Assembly: GCF_008638365.1 (NCBI RefSeq)
Contig: NZ_VWVU01000005.1
Span: forward strand, 248,001-312,000
Direction: 5' to 3'
Source of the DNA: Nocardiopsis quinghaiensis
Lineage (GTDB): Bacteria > Actinomycetota > Actinomycetes > Streptosporangiales > Streptosporangiaceae
DNA: 64,000 bases
Under the pieces are notes generated by a model. It saw only the letters and a program-made list of their open reading frames with translations. It ran no database searches and had not been told where the DNA came from. The position numbers and the translations under genes are program-made. This document shows positions 1-8,756 of this stretch, piece after piece (the first letter of the stretch is position 1; the number at the start of each line of letters is the position of its first letter).

Positions 1-1008
1 GGCCCACTCCGGCAGGTGTCCGGCCTGGTGCACCTGGTCCTCGTACCATTCCCTGTAGTGGCCGACGAAGCCGAGGAGCTCCTCTTCCACCGCGTCCGGT
101 TCCGTTCCCGCTGAGGCCAGCCACAGCAACCGCAACGCGCGCGAGCCGTTTCCACCACTGTGTTTGACCTTGGGCACCTCCTCCGTCGGCATCACCTCGG
201 TGCGGATCCGGACGGGAGGCCCCTCGCCTGGCTCCCGCTCTTCCCATTCCTCCTGGACCGCGCATCCGTGCCCCACGCTGTGGGTGCGCACGTGACGGTA
301 TTGCAGCCGCAACTCCTCCTCTTCGGGGTCGCTGCTGTTCAAGCGCACACCGGGGTACTCGAGAAGGGTTCCGCCCAGCGGTTCGACGGTCAGCTCCGAC
401 TGGAAGAGCATGTGGTCCCAGTCCGTACGAACGGACTGCCCTTTGTTTTCGGAGGACGGATCGCGGACACTGGCGTTGACCAGGGAGACGGTGACGAGCC
501 GTGCCCCGGCATAGGGCCGCCAGCGCACGTGGACGATGGCGCGCCCGTCCCACAGGGAGCGTTCGTTCTGGTCCTGTTCCAGTTCGACCGTCACCTCGTT
601 CAGGGGGTTCCGTGTCCAGTACCGCCCTTTCTCGGAGCGGTTGGTCGTGTAGTGGGCGGCCCGGCAGGTGATGCGCAGAGTCGTTGCGTCTGTGAACAGG
701 GACAGGCCGAGAGCGGAAGGCAGCCACCTGTTGGCGTCGTCGACCGGGTCCTCGGCGGAGGCCGACTCCTCGCCGGGGGCACTCTCCTCGGAGTAGGGGT
801 CCTCGGTCAGGGCCTCGGTGACGTGCGAACGCAGGTTCATCTCCTGCGGGTACAGCGTGCCCATCAGGTAGTGCCGATCGGGAGGATCGGTCAGGACTTC
901 TCTGGGGCCTTGCAAGGGGCCGACGAGATGGAGGCGTAGATCCCGGGTGAGCTCTGCCCGGATCCGCCGACGGTCAGGTGATCTGTCCGGGTCTTTGGAC
1001 AATGTCAT
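1..1008 (-). CDS. drmA: DISARM helicase DrmA, N-terminal third (runs off left edge)
   Basis: My reverse-strand reading is open for all 336 codons from an ATG at 1006-1008 to base 1, so the gene continues outside the window. The N-terminus has the pattern I associate with DrmA: a basic helix ending LVGP (residues about 16-31), then YLMGTLYP, a long acidic linker, then RWLPSALGLSLF, and later VGHGCAV. DrmA is the helicase of DISARM, which with DrmB, DrmC and a methyltransferase restricts phage DNA. The remaining DISARM genes would lie to the left. The P-loop and helicase motifs come later in the protein and are not in the window, so the call rests on the N-terminal domain only. The gene diverges from a sigma factor across about 90 bases. 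Confidence 0.75.
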   Translation of the reverse strand, partial: MTLSKDPDRSPDRRRIRAELTRDLRLHLVGPLQGPREVLTDPPDRHYLMGTLYPQEMNLRSHVTEALTEDPYSEESAPGEESASAEDPVDDANRWLPSALGLSLFTDATTLRITCRAAHYTTNRSEKGRYWTRNPLNEVTVELEQDQNERSLWDGRAIVHVRWRPYAGARLVTVSLVNASVRDPSSENKGQSVRTDWDHMLFQSELTVEPLGGTLLEYPGVRLNSSDPEEEELRLQYRHVRTHSVGHGCAVQEEWEEREPGEGPPVRIRTEVMPTEEVPKVKHSGGNGSRALRLLWLASAGTEPDAVEEELLGFVGHYREWYEDQVHQAGHLPEWA

Positions 1009-1098
1009 TCTCTGTCACCTTGGCTTGCTGTGCGCAGTTGTTCCTCTGGTGTTCGCGAAGGCCTACATTATGTCAGTGTCTGGTGTCATTCTTGGTAT
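1009..1098. promoter_or_regulatory. Divergent promoter region, drmA / sigma factor
   Basis: This 90-base gap separates the two divergent starts and must hold both promoters unless one is internal. It is less GC-rich than the coding sequence around it; TACATT at about 1072 is a possible -10 element for the sigma gene, but no clear -35 is visible. A GTG at 1030 would extend the sigma gene into this gap. Confidence 0.4.
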
Positions 1099-2568
1099 AT
1101 GAAGGAAAAAGGTGGCAGGAAAGTCCCAGGCGGGGGCTTCTCCGGCGGTCGGATCGAGGGGCTGGCGTCGGGACTGCTGGGAAGTATGAAGAATGGGGTC
1201 CTCGAGCGTCGAGTCTTCGAACGCGAGTGCGATAAAGCTGGTGTTCCACCTGGATTCAGGAGGCGTGTGGCTTCGCTTCTCGAGGAAAGGGGAATTCGGA
1301 TCGTCGCCCAAGGTGACGTTCCGGTATCTGAGAGGAAACGAAGTTCCACCGCTGGAGACATGGACTCCGTGGTGTCGTTGGCCGAACGTTACGTGAGAGC
1401 GGGAATAATTCCTTCCCAGGCCGTTTCCGGAGTGGCCAGGATGTGTGGTCTGGACGGCGTCGCGGAACTGGCCCGGGCCCTGCGGCGGCGAGGCGTGACC
1501 ATCGTTGATCGGTGGGAGGGGCCCGCGCCCACAGGGGGACCTTCTGTGCCTGAGCCGCGGGTAGCACACGTGGAACGGGTGTCACCCGAGCGCACCGAAC
1601 CGCCACGGAGGCGCCCGGGGACGAACCGCTCGGTGGATCACGCGGTGGAGGCGGCGGTGGCCGCTGCCCGGAGCCGCATGGATCGGGACCGTTGGACGGG
1701 GAGGCCGGACAGGGCACTTCTCACGGCTGAGGAGGAGGTGGGGCTGTTCTACCTGTTGCGGGGTGTGGAGACACCGGATGTCGCCCCGACGGAACAGGAG
1801 ATCGCCGCTTTGCCCCCCTCGGACGAACGCCGCAGGGCGTACGAGACGTTCGCGGTCCACAACGTCCGTCTGGTCTACAAGACGGCTCAGGCGTTCAGGG
1901 TGGAGGGTTTCGACGAGGAGGACGTGGCCCAGTACGGCATGCTGGGTCTGATGCGTGCCGTGGTGAAGTTCGACGGTCGGCAGGGGACCAAGTTCTCCAC
2001 GTACGCGATATGGTGGATCCGGCAGTCGATCGACCGGTACACGAAAGATGACGCGGGTCCCATCCGGTTCCCCGTCCATGTCCACGAGAACCTGGCCAAA
2101 CTGACACGAGCCGAGCATCGGCTCCAGGATCGGGGCCGTTTCCCCACAGCGGTCAACGTCGCGTTGGAGAGCGGCCTCACAGTCGACAGCGTCATCGCCA
2201 TGCGCAAGGCGAGTTGGCGCGTGGACTCCCTGGACCGGCAGATCCGCGGCGACACCCCCCTCATGGAGCTCATCGCCAATGACCCCCGTGACGCGATCCC
2301 CTCTACGGAGGAGGCCGTCGTGGAACAGGCGCAGCGTGAGGAGGTCCGCGCGCTGCTGACGCCTCTGAAGGAACGCGAGAAGCAGATCGTCGAACTGCGT
2401 ATGGGCCTCACAGGAGATGATCCTCAGACCCTGGGCGCCATCGGAGAAAGGTTCGGAGTGACCCGTGAGCGTATCCGTCAACTTGAGAAGAAGGCGCTGA
2501 CGGAGATCGCTGAGAGGCTTGGGGTTGCGCCGGGCAAGCCGAGAGGGAGAAGACGACGGGCGAAGTGA
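1099..2568 (+). CDS. RNA polymerase sigma-70 family factor with atypical N-terminus
   Basis: The 489-aa protein has a full primary-type core. Region 2 includes the FDEEDVAQYGMLGLMRAV stretch followed by KFSTYAIWWIRQSI, the -10-recognition and melting helix. Region 4 near the C-terminus has LKEREKQIVELRMGL and a helix-turn-helix ending VTRERIRQLEKKAL. The first 200 residues are unusual: two segments each ending in a GI-x-IV-type motif (LLEERGIRIV and LRRRGVTIVDRW) resemble two consecutive region 1.1-like modules, followed by a basic Pro/Arg linker. ATG 1099 is preferred over the in-frame GTG at 1030 because the extra 23 residues look non-coding. It is divergent from drmA and could direct transcription of the island, but that is inference. 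Alternative: a principal-sigma paralogue of HrdB type. Confidence 0.88.
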   Translation: MKEKGGRKVPGGGFSGGRIEGLASGLLGSMKNGVLERRVFERECDKAGVPPGFRRRVASLLEERGIRIVAQGDVPVSERKRSSTAGDMDSVVSLAERYVRAGIIPSQAVSGVARMCGLDGVAELARALRRRGVTIVDRWEGPAPTGGPSVPEPRVAHVERVSPERTEPPRRRPGTNRSVDHAVEAAVAAARSRMDRDRWTGRPDRALLTAEEEVGLFYLLRGVETPDVAPTEQEIAALPPSDERRRAYETFAVHNVRLVYKTAQAFRVEGFDEEDVAQYGMLGLMRAVVKFDGRQGTKFSTYAIWWIRQSIDRYTKDDAGPIRFPVHVHENLAKLTRAEHRLQDRGRFPTAVNVALESGLTVDSVIAMRKASWRVDSLDRQIRGDTPLMELIANDPRDAIPSTEEAVVEQAQREEVRALLTPLKEREKQIVELRMGLTGDDPQTLGAIGERFGVTRERIRQLEKKALTEIAERLGVAPGKPRGRRRRAK

Positions 2569-3069
2569 CCGACTGTGCTCAGTGGACGCGAAGGTGGCCG
2601 GTGAGAGTAGGGGGACAACCCCGCCAGAGCGGGAGCGGACTTCCTCTGCCGTCACAGGCGGGCAGTACATCGCTCACCGGCTCGTGCCAGGGAGGGGACT
2701 TCACCGCTGGGCTCCGGAGGCGACCGTCTGGTGGGTCGTCGCCGCGCCTCGAAGTGCACACCGGTCGGATTCCGCTGAAGCAAGACGCGGACCCCGACCT
2801 TGTTTCCTGGTGCAAGCCGACCTCGACCATGTCGAGGAGCGCTGTCCCAAGAACGGCGTCCGGGGAAACCTCCTTGCCTCTGTGAGTGCGCTCCGTTCGC
2901 GATCACTCCCACCGGGGCCTTCCCGTCAAGTCCACGAGCACCCGGAGGCGTCGCCGACCGGGGCGACCGGCGGACCCTCCCCGCCCTGGTGGGGCGGGTA
3001 CGTGCAGCGCAGCCCTTCCCGCACGGGAAGGACAGCGCCGCCACCGCCTGCCGGGACGCACGCCCGTGC
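2569..3069. other. Intergenic, no recognisable gene
   Basis: About 500 bases between the convergent sigma factor and AAA ATPase genes. No reading frame here looks like a known protein. GC-rich hairpins at 2980-2998 (7-bp stem CCCGCCC/GGGCGGG, 5-base loop) and 3015-3030 (CTTCCC/GGGAAG) could terminate transcription from either side. Confidence 0.5.
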
Positions 3070-5394
3070 CTACCGCCTGATCAACTGCGGCAGGTGGTCG
3101 GTGAGCCCCAACCTGTCACACATACCTTCGAGGTGGTCCGGGTCCGTCTGGTGGATGAGGGCGAACACGTCGGAGATCGCGTCCCGCGTGTCCGGGTCCA
3201 GGATCTGCCAGGCACTTCCCCGGGGACTGCGGTGCGAGTTGCCGTGCACGTACTTCTTCAGGCGCTGCAGGCGGACGGGGTCGTCCACCAGTGCCTGTTC
3301 GATCGCCGCGGTCAGGTTCTCCCCCTGCTTGGGGAACTTGAACTGCAGGAAGTGCTCCAGGAGTTTGCGCGCGTCGTTGGGGGTGCAACTGGCCAGGCGG
3401 ACGTCGGCGCTCACCGACGCTGACTCCAGCGATTCCAACAGGTCCCACGCGGCCCGGTGGAAGACCAGCGTGTACTCGGAGCTGAGGGCGTCGACACCCG
3501 GCCCTGCCAGGTCGATCGGCACGAGTACGGGGTCGCGGGTGGTGCGGCCCGTGTCGCCGGGATCCGCGCGTACGACCGACTTCATGAAGTGGAGCGTGGC
3601 CTTCTCGGCCCGCTTCTCCCGCTTGCCGCGGGTGAGGTCGTCCTTCCAGTAGCGCAGGAAGGCCGTGCTGTGGGTGAGCACGAAGAGCTGGCGACACATG
3701 CTCCCGGGGTCCAGCCGTGTGACCAGGGTGGCGTAGACGCCCTCCATGAGGTGGTCGTCCAGGCTGGAGACCGGATCGTCGACCACGACGATGGTGCGGC
3801 TCAGGTCGCGGTTCTTCTCGTTGAGGCTCTGGAGGAAGTAGAGCAGGGCGATCGCCGTCTTCTCCCCCTCGCTCAGATTCCGCGCGGGTTCGCCGTCACG
3901 CAGGACCCGGTAGTGCCCGTCCACGTGGTCGAAGGTGAGTTCCCTTCGCCGGAGGAGGCTGGCGATGTCGGTGTTGAGCATGGGCAGGAAGTGGTGAGGG
4001 TCGGGCCCCTCCTCGGGGGTCTCCATGAGGGTCTCCCGGCACTCCCGCAGCACGGCCTGGCAGCCGTCGATCTCCTCGTCCAGGGAGTCCTGTTCTTCGC
4101 GGAAGCCCTGCCAGGTGTCCCGGATCTCGTGCAGCATGCGCTGGAACTGCCGTTCGGCCGCCCGGGCGCGGTCCGCTTCGTGGGTCTGCGTGCCCTCGTT
4201 GTGCGCCTCGATGATGCCGTTCAGCTCATCCAGGTCGAGACCGGCCACGGCGTCCTCCTCCACGGGGGAGAGGGCGCCGAACATCGACGCCCTCTTCTCC
4301 TCCAGGCTGGCGGCGAGCCGGTCGAGGCCGAGCAGGAGGTCGTCGATCTCGGTCTGCACCTGCTTGATCGCATGTTCGTAGGGGCGGCGCAGGTGCTCGA
4401 AGAACTGGACATCCCGCGGGAGTTCGGCGAGGAGCTGGGAGGCCTGCTGCCGGAGGGCGTCGATGCGCCGCCGGACACCGGCGATCTCCTCTTCGAGTCG
4501 GGCGTGGCTCTCGTCGAAGTGCCCTTCCAGGCGCCGCAGCCGTGTCTCCTCGATCCTGGAGTCACAGAACAGGCAGGTGTCACGGCCGGTGTGGAGCTTG
4601 AGGCCCAGGCCCACCCAGTCAGCGTGTGACCGGTCCTCCGCGAGCTCCTCGATCGCGACGGACATCACCGTCTGCCGCCGTACCGCGTTGACCTGCTGCC
4701 ACAGGTCCCGTGTGCTCACCACGCCTCCGGTGACCGGCGGCACCTGCTTCCACACGTGGCCGCCGAGCAGCGCGCGGTCCTGTTCGCCAGCCTGCTCCAG
4801 CTCGGCCGGGGGAGTCAGGGGAGTGGCCAGCGCCTGCTCGACGTGGCGTCCGTCGAAACCCCTCCTGAAGCGGCTGTTGAAGGGGGCCAGCTCGTTGACG
4901 GCCCGCCCTCCGACGGTCCGGACGGTGTTCTGGCGGTTCCTAGTGGCCGTGCGGTGCCGCTTGCGGAGTTCCTCCAGGTGGAGGGTGGTCTCCTGGAGAC
5001 GTTGCTGTGCCTCCTCCCGGCGCTGCCGCTGCTCGACGCTGAGCTCGCCCAGGTACATCAGGGCCGGTGCACCGGTTTCGGGGTCCTCCGAGTCGAACCT
5101 GAGGTTCCTGCGCACGTAGTCGGCGCTGAAGAGGCACACGTCGCCCCAGATCCAGTGCGGCCCCTCGACCTTCTCCCGCTGTGCCTCGTCGTCACCGGGC
5201 TGGATGAGCGCCTTCAGCCCGTGTGACCACTCCTTGTCGTCCGGAACCCCGTGGAGCAGTGCGGCCAGGGTGCTCTTTCCCGTGCCGTTCGGTGCGTAGA
5301 TGACATTCAGGCCCTGGAAGTCGATGGCCCGGGGGTTCTGCCTCCACTTCCGGTAGCACCGAAAGTCCTTGACATGGGTGATGCGCTTGATCAA
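3070..5394 (-). CDS. AAA_13-type ABC ATPase (PrrC/RloC-like), possible anticodon nuclease
   Basis: The 774-aa protein has an ABC-type ATPase split by a long coiled coil. Walker A (APNGTGKST) is at residues 34-42, a CxxC zinc-hook-like motif (CLFCDS) near 274, the ABC signature (NLSEGEKTA) near 505 and Walker B (IVVVDDPVSSLDD) near 535. This is the arrangement of the AAA_13 family, which includes the phage-activated tRNA anticodon nucleases PrrC and RloC. The C-terminal part after the ATPase contains RKLLE followed about 40 residues later by HGNSH, reminiscent of the R-x3-E...H active site of PrrC, though spacing is not exact and related non-nuclease ATPases share similar residues. It starts at TTG 5394 with AAGGA upstream. 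It stands alone on this strand inside the defence island, so a defence role is likely but the nuclease activity is unproven. Confidence 0.7.
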   Translation of the reverse strand: MIKRITHVKDFRCYRKWRQNPRAIDFQGLNVIYAPNGTGKSTLAALLHGVPDDKEWSHGLKALIQPGDDEAQREKVEGPHWIWGDVCLFSADYVRRNLRFDSEDPETGAPALMYLGELSVEQRQRREEAQQRLQETTLHLEELRKRHRTATRNRQNTVRTVGGRAVNELAPFNSRFRRGFDGRHVEQALATPLTPPAELEQAGEQDRALLGGHVWKQVPPVTGGVVSTRDLWQQVNAVRRQTVMSVAIEELAEDRSHADWVGLGLKLHTGRDTCLFCDSRIEETRLRRLEGHFDESHARLEEEIAGVRRRIDALRQQASQLLAELPRDVQFFEHLRRPYEHAIKQVQTEIDDLLLGLDRLAASLEEKRASMFGALSPVEEDAVAGLDLDELNGIIEAHNEGTQTHEADRARAAERQFQRMLHEIRDTWQGFREEQDSLDEEIDGCQAVLRECRETLMETPEEGPDPHHFLPMLNTDIASLLRRRELTFDHVDGHYRVLRDGEPARNLSEGEKTAIALLYFLQSLNEKNRDLSRTIVVVDDPVSSLDDHLMEGVYATLVTRLDPGSMCRQLFVLTHSTAFLRYWKDDLTRGKREKRAEKATLHFMKSVVRADPGDTGRTTRDPVLVPIDLAGPGVDALSSEYTLVFHRAAWDLLESLESASVSADVRLASCTPNDARKLLEHFLQFKFPKQGENLTAAIEQALVDDPVRLQRLKKYVHGNSHRSPRGSAWQILDPDTRDAISDVFALIHQTDPDHLEGMCDRLGLTDHLPQLIRR

Positions 5395-5635
5395 AGAGGG
5401 ATCCTTGGGGGAAGCGGTCCTTGAGGGCTTCCAGGATGGCAGAGGAGGTTGCGCGCGGTATGGCTTTTCAATTCAGCGGAGCTGTATCGATTGGAGCACG
5501 GCCGCACTGCCGGAGTGCGGAAGGGGAGAAACCAGCCACCTTCGTAACTGAAGTCTCGGATGACCTTTTTGTCTACTTACTTCATTGTTCCTGCTGTTGA
5601 TGCCGTGAAAAGCAGGAGGTGCAGCGTCTGTCCGA

Positions 5636-5845
5636 TCAGTGGTCGGCGGGCCGTACCTGTGCGACGGTCGCGGCGTTGTCCGGCACCACGGGGACGCGGC
5701 GGTCCGCAGGCAGGGAGCGGTACGGGGAGGTGCGGCTGCCGGTGCCGGAGGGGACGGCTTCGGTGGGTGCGTCAAAGGTTCGCAGGAACCTTTCCCGGAC
5801 CTGTTCGCAGGACCCGTGCCCGCGCAGGCCCACGCGGAAAGGGTT
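5636..5845 (-). pseudogene. Relic of NB-ARC/TPR (AfsR-like) ATPase gene
   Basis: Reading the minus strand gives a short stretch matching the P-loop-to-Walker-B part of the two intact NB-ARC proteins in this window. Shared pieces in order are LRGHGS (intact LRGYGS), ERFLRTF (ERFVRAF), AVPSGTGSR (AVPADVDSR), YRSLPADRRVPVVPDNAAT (YRSLLAERRVLVVLDNAAT) and AQVRP, after which the frame stops. Start, P-loop and TPR region are missing. Several substitutions to Pro inside Walker B indicate decay rather than function. It is a third, degraded copy of the cassette found near 14-18 kb and 44-47 kb. Confidence 0.75.
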
Positions 5846-6124
5846 GTCGGGGGAATCGAAGGCCGTCTGTGAACTCCGCACGAGGCGAAGAGCCGGGTCG
5901 GTTGAACACGCAGCTCAGGTGGGCCCCTATTGGAGTGCCGTCAGTGATGGGGCCATGTGACGAATGGGTTCTGGCGGATTTACGGTCGCCGGTCCCCTCG
6001 AAGCGAACGGTCCCTTACCTCCAGGCCAGGGCGTGGGGATGGTTCGGTGTGGAACACTCGAAACTGTGAGGTTCTCCGATCAGGTGGCGACAGCATCCAT
6101 CGCTGTCAAGCCTTCCAGGGAGGA

Positions 6125-6853
6125 ATGTCCCAAGGTGAGGTTCTTCGGTCTGGCCGATCAGAACATCCCCATGGAACACGCACCGCACACCTTCGCGAAC
6201 GAGGGGTGGTGTTCTTTCGTGACACCCACCTTGCCGACCTGCGGCATTTTCTGACGGAGTGGACCTCGCCTTACGTGCATCCCCATGAAACACAACCCGG
6301 TCTGACGCTCATCGAGCCCCGGGGTGCCACGGGCCGGGGAGAGGACGGTTTTTCCAGGGAGGACATGGGGTTGCACACGGACAGGGCGACGTCCAGGACT
6401 CCTCCCTCGATCGTCGCTCTGCTTGTACTCCAGAGCCCCAGAAGCGGAGGCGAGGCCCTCCTGATGGATGGAGCCGAGCTGCTCCGCAGCATTCCTGACA
6501 TCGGAACCCGGGATGCGAAGAACGACTTCTTCCTTGGGGCCGGATCCCGTGTGCTGTTTCCCGTGTGCGAGGAGGCGGGAGGCCGAGGCTTCGTGAGAAT
6601 CCGTTACAGGTGCGACGACATAGCCCGACCGGTGGCGCTGGGGAAAGCTTCGGGCAGGGCACTCGACGACATAGAGAACTTGAGACGGGCGAGGAGATTT
6701 CCGCTTCCCCTGGGGACGGGGTGCATCATCCACAATCACCGATACCTGCACGGAAGGACCAGGTTCGAGGGAGGCAGGTCCATAGCGAGGATCCTGGCCG
6801 ATGTCGACCCCGGTTTTTCTCTGAGCTGGTTGAACACGGGATTCAGATACTAA
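6125..6853 (+). CDS. TauD/TfdA-like Fe(II)/2-oxoglutarate dioxygenase
   Basis: From ATG 6125 the protein is 242 aa, the short end for this fold. The iron-binding triad is visible: HTD at residues 84-86 and the distal His in LHGR near 209, followed by an Arg (GGRSIAR, about 218) placed to hold 2-oxoglutarate. The N-terminal RGVVFFRD is also typical of TauD-like hydroxylases. The substrate cannot be told; relatives hydroxylate taurine, amino acids or peptide-bound residues. An open frame continues upstream to 5957 but those residues look non-coding; GGGAGG just before ATG 6125 is a close-set ribosome site. Base composition is lower in GC than flanking genes and is shared with the next gene, suggesting joint transfer. 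Confidence 0.75.
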   Translation: MSQGEVLRSGRSEHPHGTRTAHLRERGVVFFRDTHLADLRHFLTEWTSPYVHPHETQPGLTLIEPRGATGRGEDGFSREDMGLHTDRATSRTPPSIVALLVLQSPRSGGEALLMDGAELLRSIPDIGTRDAKNDFFLGAGSRVLFPVCEEAGGRGFVRIRYRCDDIARPVALGKASGRALDDIENLRRARRFPLPLGTGCIIHNHRYLHGRTRFEGGRSIARILADVDPGFSLSWLNTGFRY

Positions 6854-6883
6854 GGAGGGAAGGGTTCCATCATTAAGCATGGA

Positions 6884-7733
6884 ATGGGCTCGGTGATCGC
6901 GTACATCAACAGACTGCCGCCGGTGGACAGTCCTGAGTTTCCTCAGGAGATCAGAAGCCTCGGAGAGAGGCTGAGGGATCCTGAGGAAGTCTTCCGGTCG
7001 ATCGTGTCAAAGCAGTCGCTGGACGACAGGGTCCGTTTCGTCGCACTCTACGGATGGCTTCTGCGCCTTCGAAGGGAGGAGAGGAACGAGGAGTACGCTG
7101 AAGTGGTCAACCGGTATGACACATACTTCGGAGGAGAACCATATTTCCTGACTTTTCGGGCCATTGTCGCGCGAAACCGAGGGGGTAGGGCAAACTTGCG
7201 TAAGTCTGTCGAGCTTTCCAGAGAGGCCGCACGGCGCCTTCCGGATGTGGCCGGCGTCGTCCATCAGTTGGCAGCCTTCATGATAGAGTATTTCGAAAGA
7301 TCTGAGGCTCCGGATGCATCAGAGGTTCTGGAAGTCGAGCGTAGTGTTGATCATGCTATTTCTCTCTCGCAGGGAAAGATAGCCCACTACTACGAGACCA
7401 GAGCGCGCCTCCTCACCATAAAAAGAGAGATCGAGGGAGTGCACGAGGAATCCGTTTTCTCCGGTCACCCCCGGGCGAAGCTCAGGATCCACTCCGAGAC
7501 TCTGCCCGGAGACCGGGTGGCCTCCGTCCTCGCCTGCACCGACGGTTTCTCGCGCGCCGTGCACGACTACGCGATCTATTCCGACTGGGCCGACCTGTGG
7601 AAGGACCTGGGCCCGGATGGGCTTGGCCAGGTGGTGCGCAGGATCAGGCAGCACGAGTCGCGCCCGGTGGAGACAGGACACGGCGGAGAGGTTCAAGAAA
7701 TCCGATGACATCGCCGCGATCCTTGTGAAGTGA
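6884..7733 (+). pseudogene. Chimeric/broken gene: TPR-like segment joined to PP2C-type phosphatase tail, frameshifted
   Basis: The first ~180 residues are helical and look like TPR repeats (for example YFLTFRAIVARN and the later IAHYYETRARLL), lower in GC. Around 7450 the composition switches and the protein reads ASVLACTDGFSRAVHDYAIY, which resembles the end of PP2C-like phosphatases. The open frame stops at 7706-7708, but the +1 frame continues as RFKKSDDIAAILVK and stops at 7731-7733; that RFKKSDD...ILV ending is the normal terminus of such phosphatases. A frameshift near 7670-7690 therefore separates the two. The N-terminal catalytic part of the phosphatase is absent. I infer that a foreign segment (dioxygenase plus TPR part) replaced the 5' end of a phosphatase gene. 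The 6884-7708 frame could still be translated as a 274-aa protein. Confidence 0.65.
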
Positions 7734-7749
7734 GAACTGGAGACGAGAA

Positions 7750-8199
7750 GTGTTGAACGAAACCCGCCCACCCTTCATGGTCGAACGCAACCCCGGCTAC
7801 TTCGAGTACTGGCTCCCGGTCTCGGTGAAGATGGTCGTCGACCATGACGGGAAGGTCCCTCTCCTGATGAACGAGCGTGAGGAGTGGGAGCTCCCCGGCG
7901 GAAAACTGGACCAGGGGGAGACCCCCGAGGGGTGTGTGCGGCGGGAGGTGCGCGAGGAGCTCAACCTCACGGTGGACGCCCAGGACATCGTCAGCTCATG
8001 GGTCTATGAGATCACCCCGGTCCGCCACGTCTTCCTGGTCGCCTACGGGGGCGTCTACTCGGGTTCGGAGGCCATCCGCTACTCCCACGAACACAAGAAG
8101 CTGGGCGTGTTCGGCTACGACGAGGTTCCGGCCCTCAACATGCCCGACCCCTACAAGGCCGCCATCCGAAAATGGGGCGAACGGCTCAACCGCTACTGA
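7750..8199 (+). CDS. Nudix hydrolase
   Basis: The 149-aa protein has a near-complete Nudix box (GX5EX7REUXEEXGU): GGKLDQGE, then seven residues, then REVREELNL, with Asn in place of the usual final Gly. The Glu residues that bind the metal are present, so it should hydrolyse a nucleoside diphosphate-linked substrate that cannot be named from sequence. It starts at GTG 7750 with GGAG upstream, 16 bases after the phosphatase remnant; the pair was probably once a phosphatase-Nudix operon. Confidence 0.88.
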   Translation: MLNETRPPFMVERNPGYFEYWLPVSVKMVVDHDGKVPLLMNEREEWELPGGKLDQGETPEGCVRREVREELNLTVDAQDIVSSWVYEITPVRHVFLVAYGGVYSGSEAIRYSHEHKKLGVFGYDEVPALNMPDPYKAAIRKWGERLNRY

Positions 8200-8756
8200 G
8201 TCTTTCGCCGATTCCGCGCGCAACCGGCGGGGAAGTCCGAGGCGGTCCAGGGCACGGCCGCGGCGAACGACCGGTCGGGCGAACGAGCACGGAAGAGGGC
8301 GTGGACCTGCCGTCGGCGACCGGACCAGCCCATCGCGGTGCTGGCGGGGAACACCTCCGCCTCGGCCGGCATTGTGACCTACCGGTTCCCGCCTGGGGTG
8401 GGTCCCCTGGCACTGGGGTTGGTCCAACGGGTCCACGTAGTCGGCCTGATCCTGCTCGATCCCTGCCTTGTGAGCGCATCACTGGACGCACCGGCATTTT
8501 GGCCGGACACGAGGCTGCGCCCCGGCCCGGTTGGTGCGGGCGGGGCACCGAAGGTGGGGTGATGGCGCGTGGGGTACGGGTGCTCGGCGCGGGCGATGGT
8601 GAGGAAGGCGTCCTACTCGGCGGCGGGGAACGCCCGTCACGACCTTCTTCGCGAGCCGCCACGTGTACCTTCTCGGTCCGAACGTGCCTCTGTCACCGCT
8701 GCCACCTATGCTGGACGGGCAGTCAGGCGGGACAGAACTGGAGAGGGAGCGGCCGG
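8200..8756. other. Intergenic, upstream of pglW; no gene seen
   Basis: A 557-base region precedes pglW. An open frame runs through it in phase with pglW but its translation is Arg/Gly/Pro-rich with no recognisable motif, and the good start with GGAG (about 8740) is at 8757. It probably holds the pglW promoter; no consensus element is convincing. Confidence 0.5.

Noticed and set aside
160..939. Long plus-strand open frame of 259 codons
   Set aside because: It is the antisense shadow of the drmA fragment, whose minus-strand reading shows conserved DrmA motifs. The plus frame is low in complexity and matches nothing.
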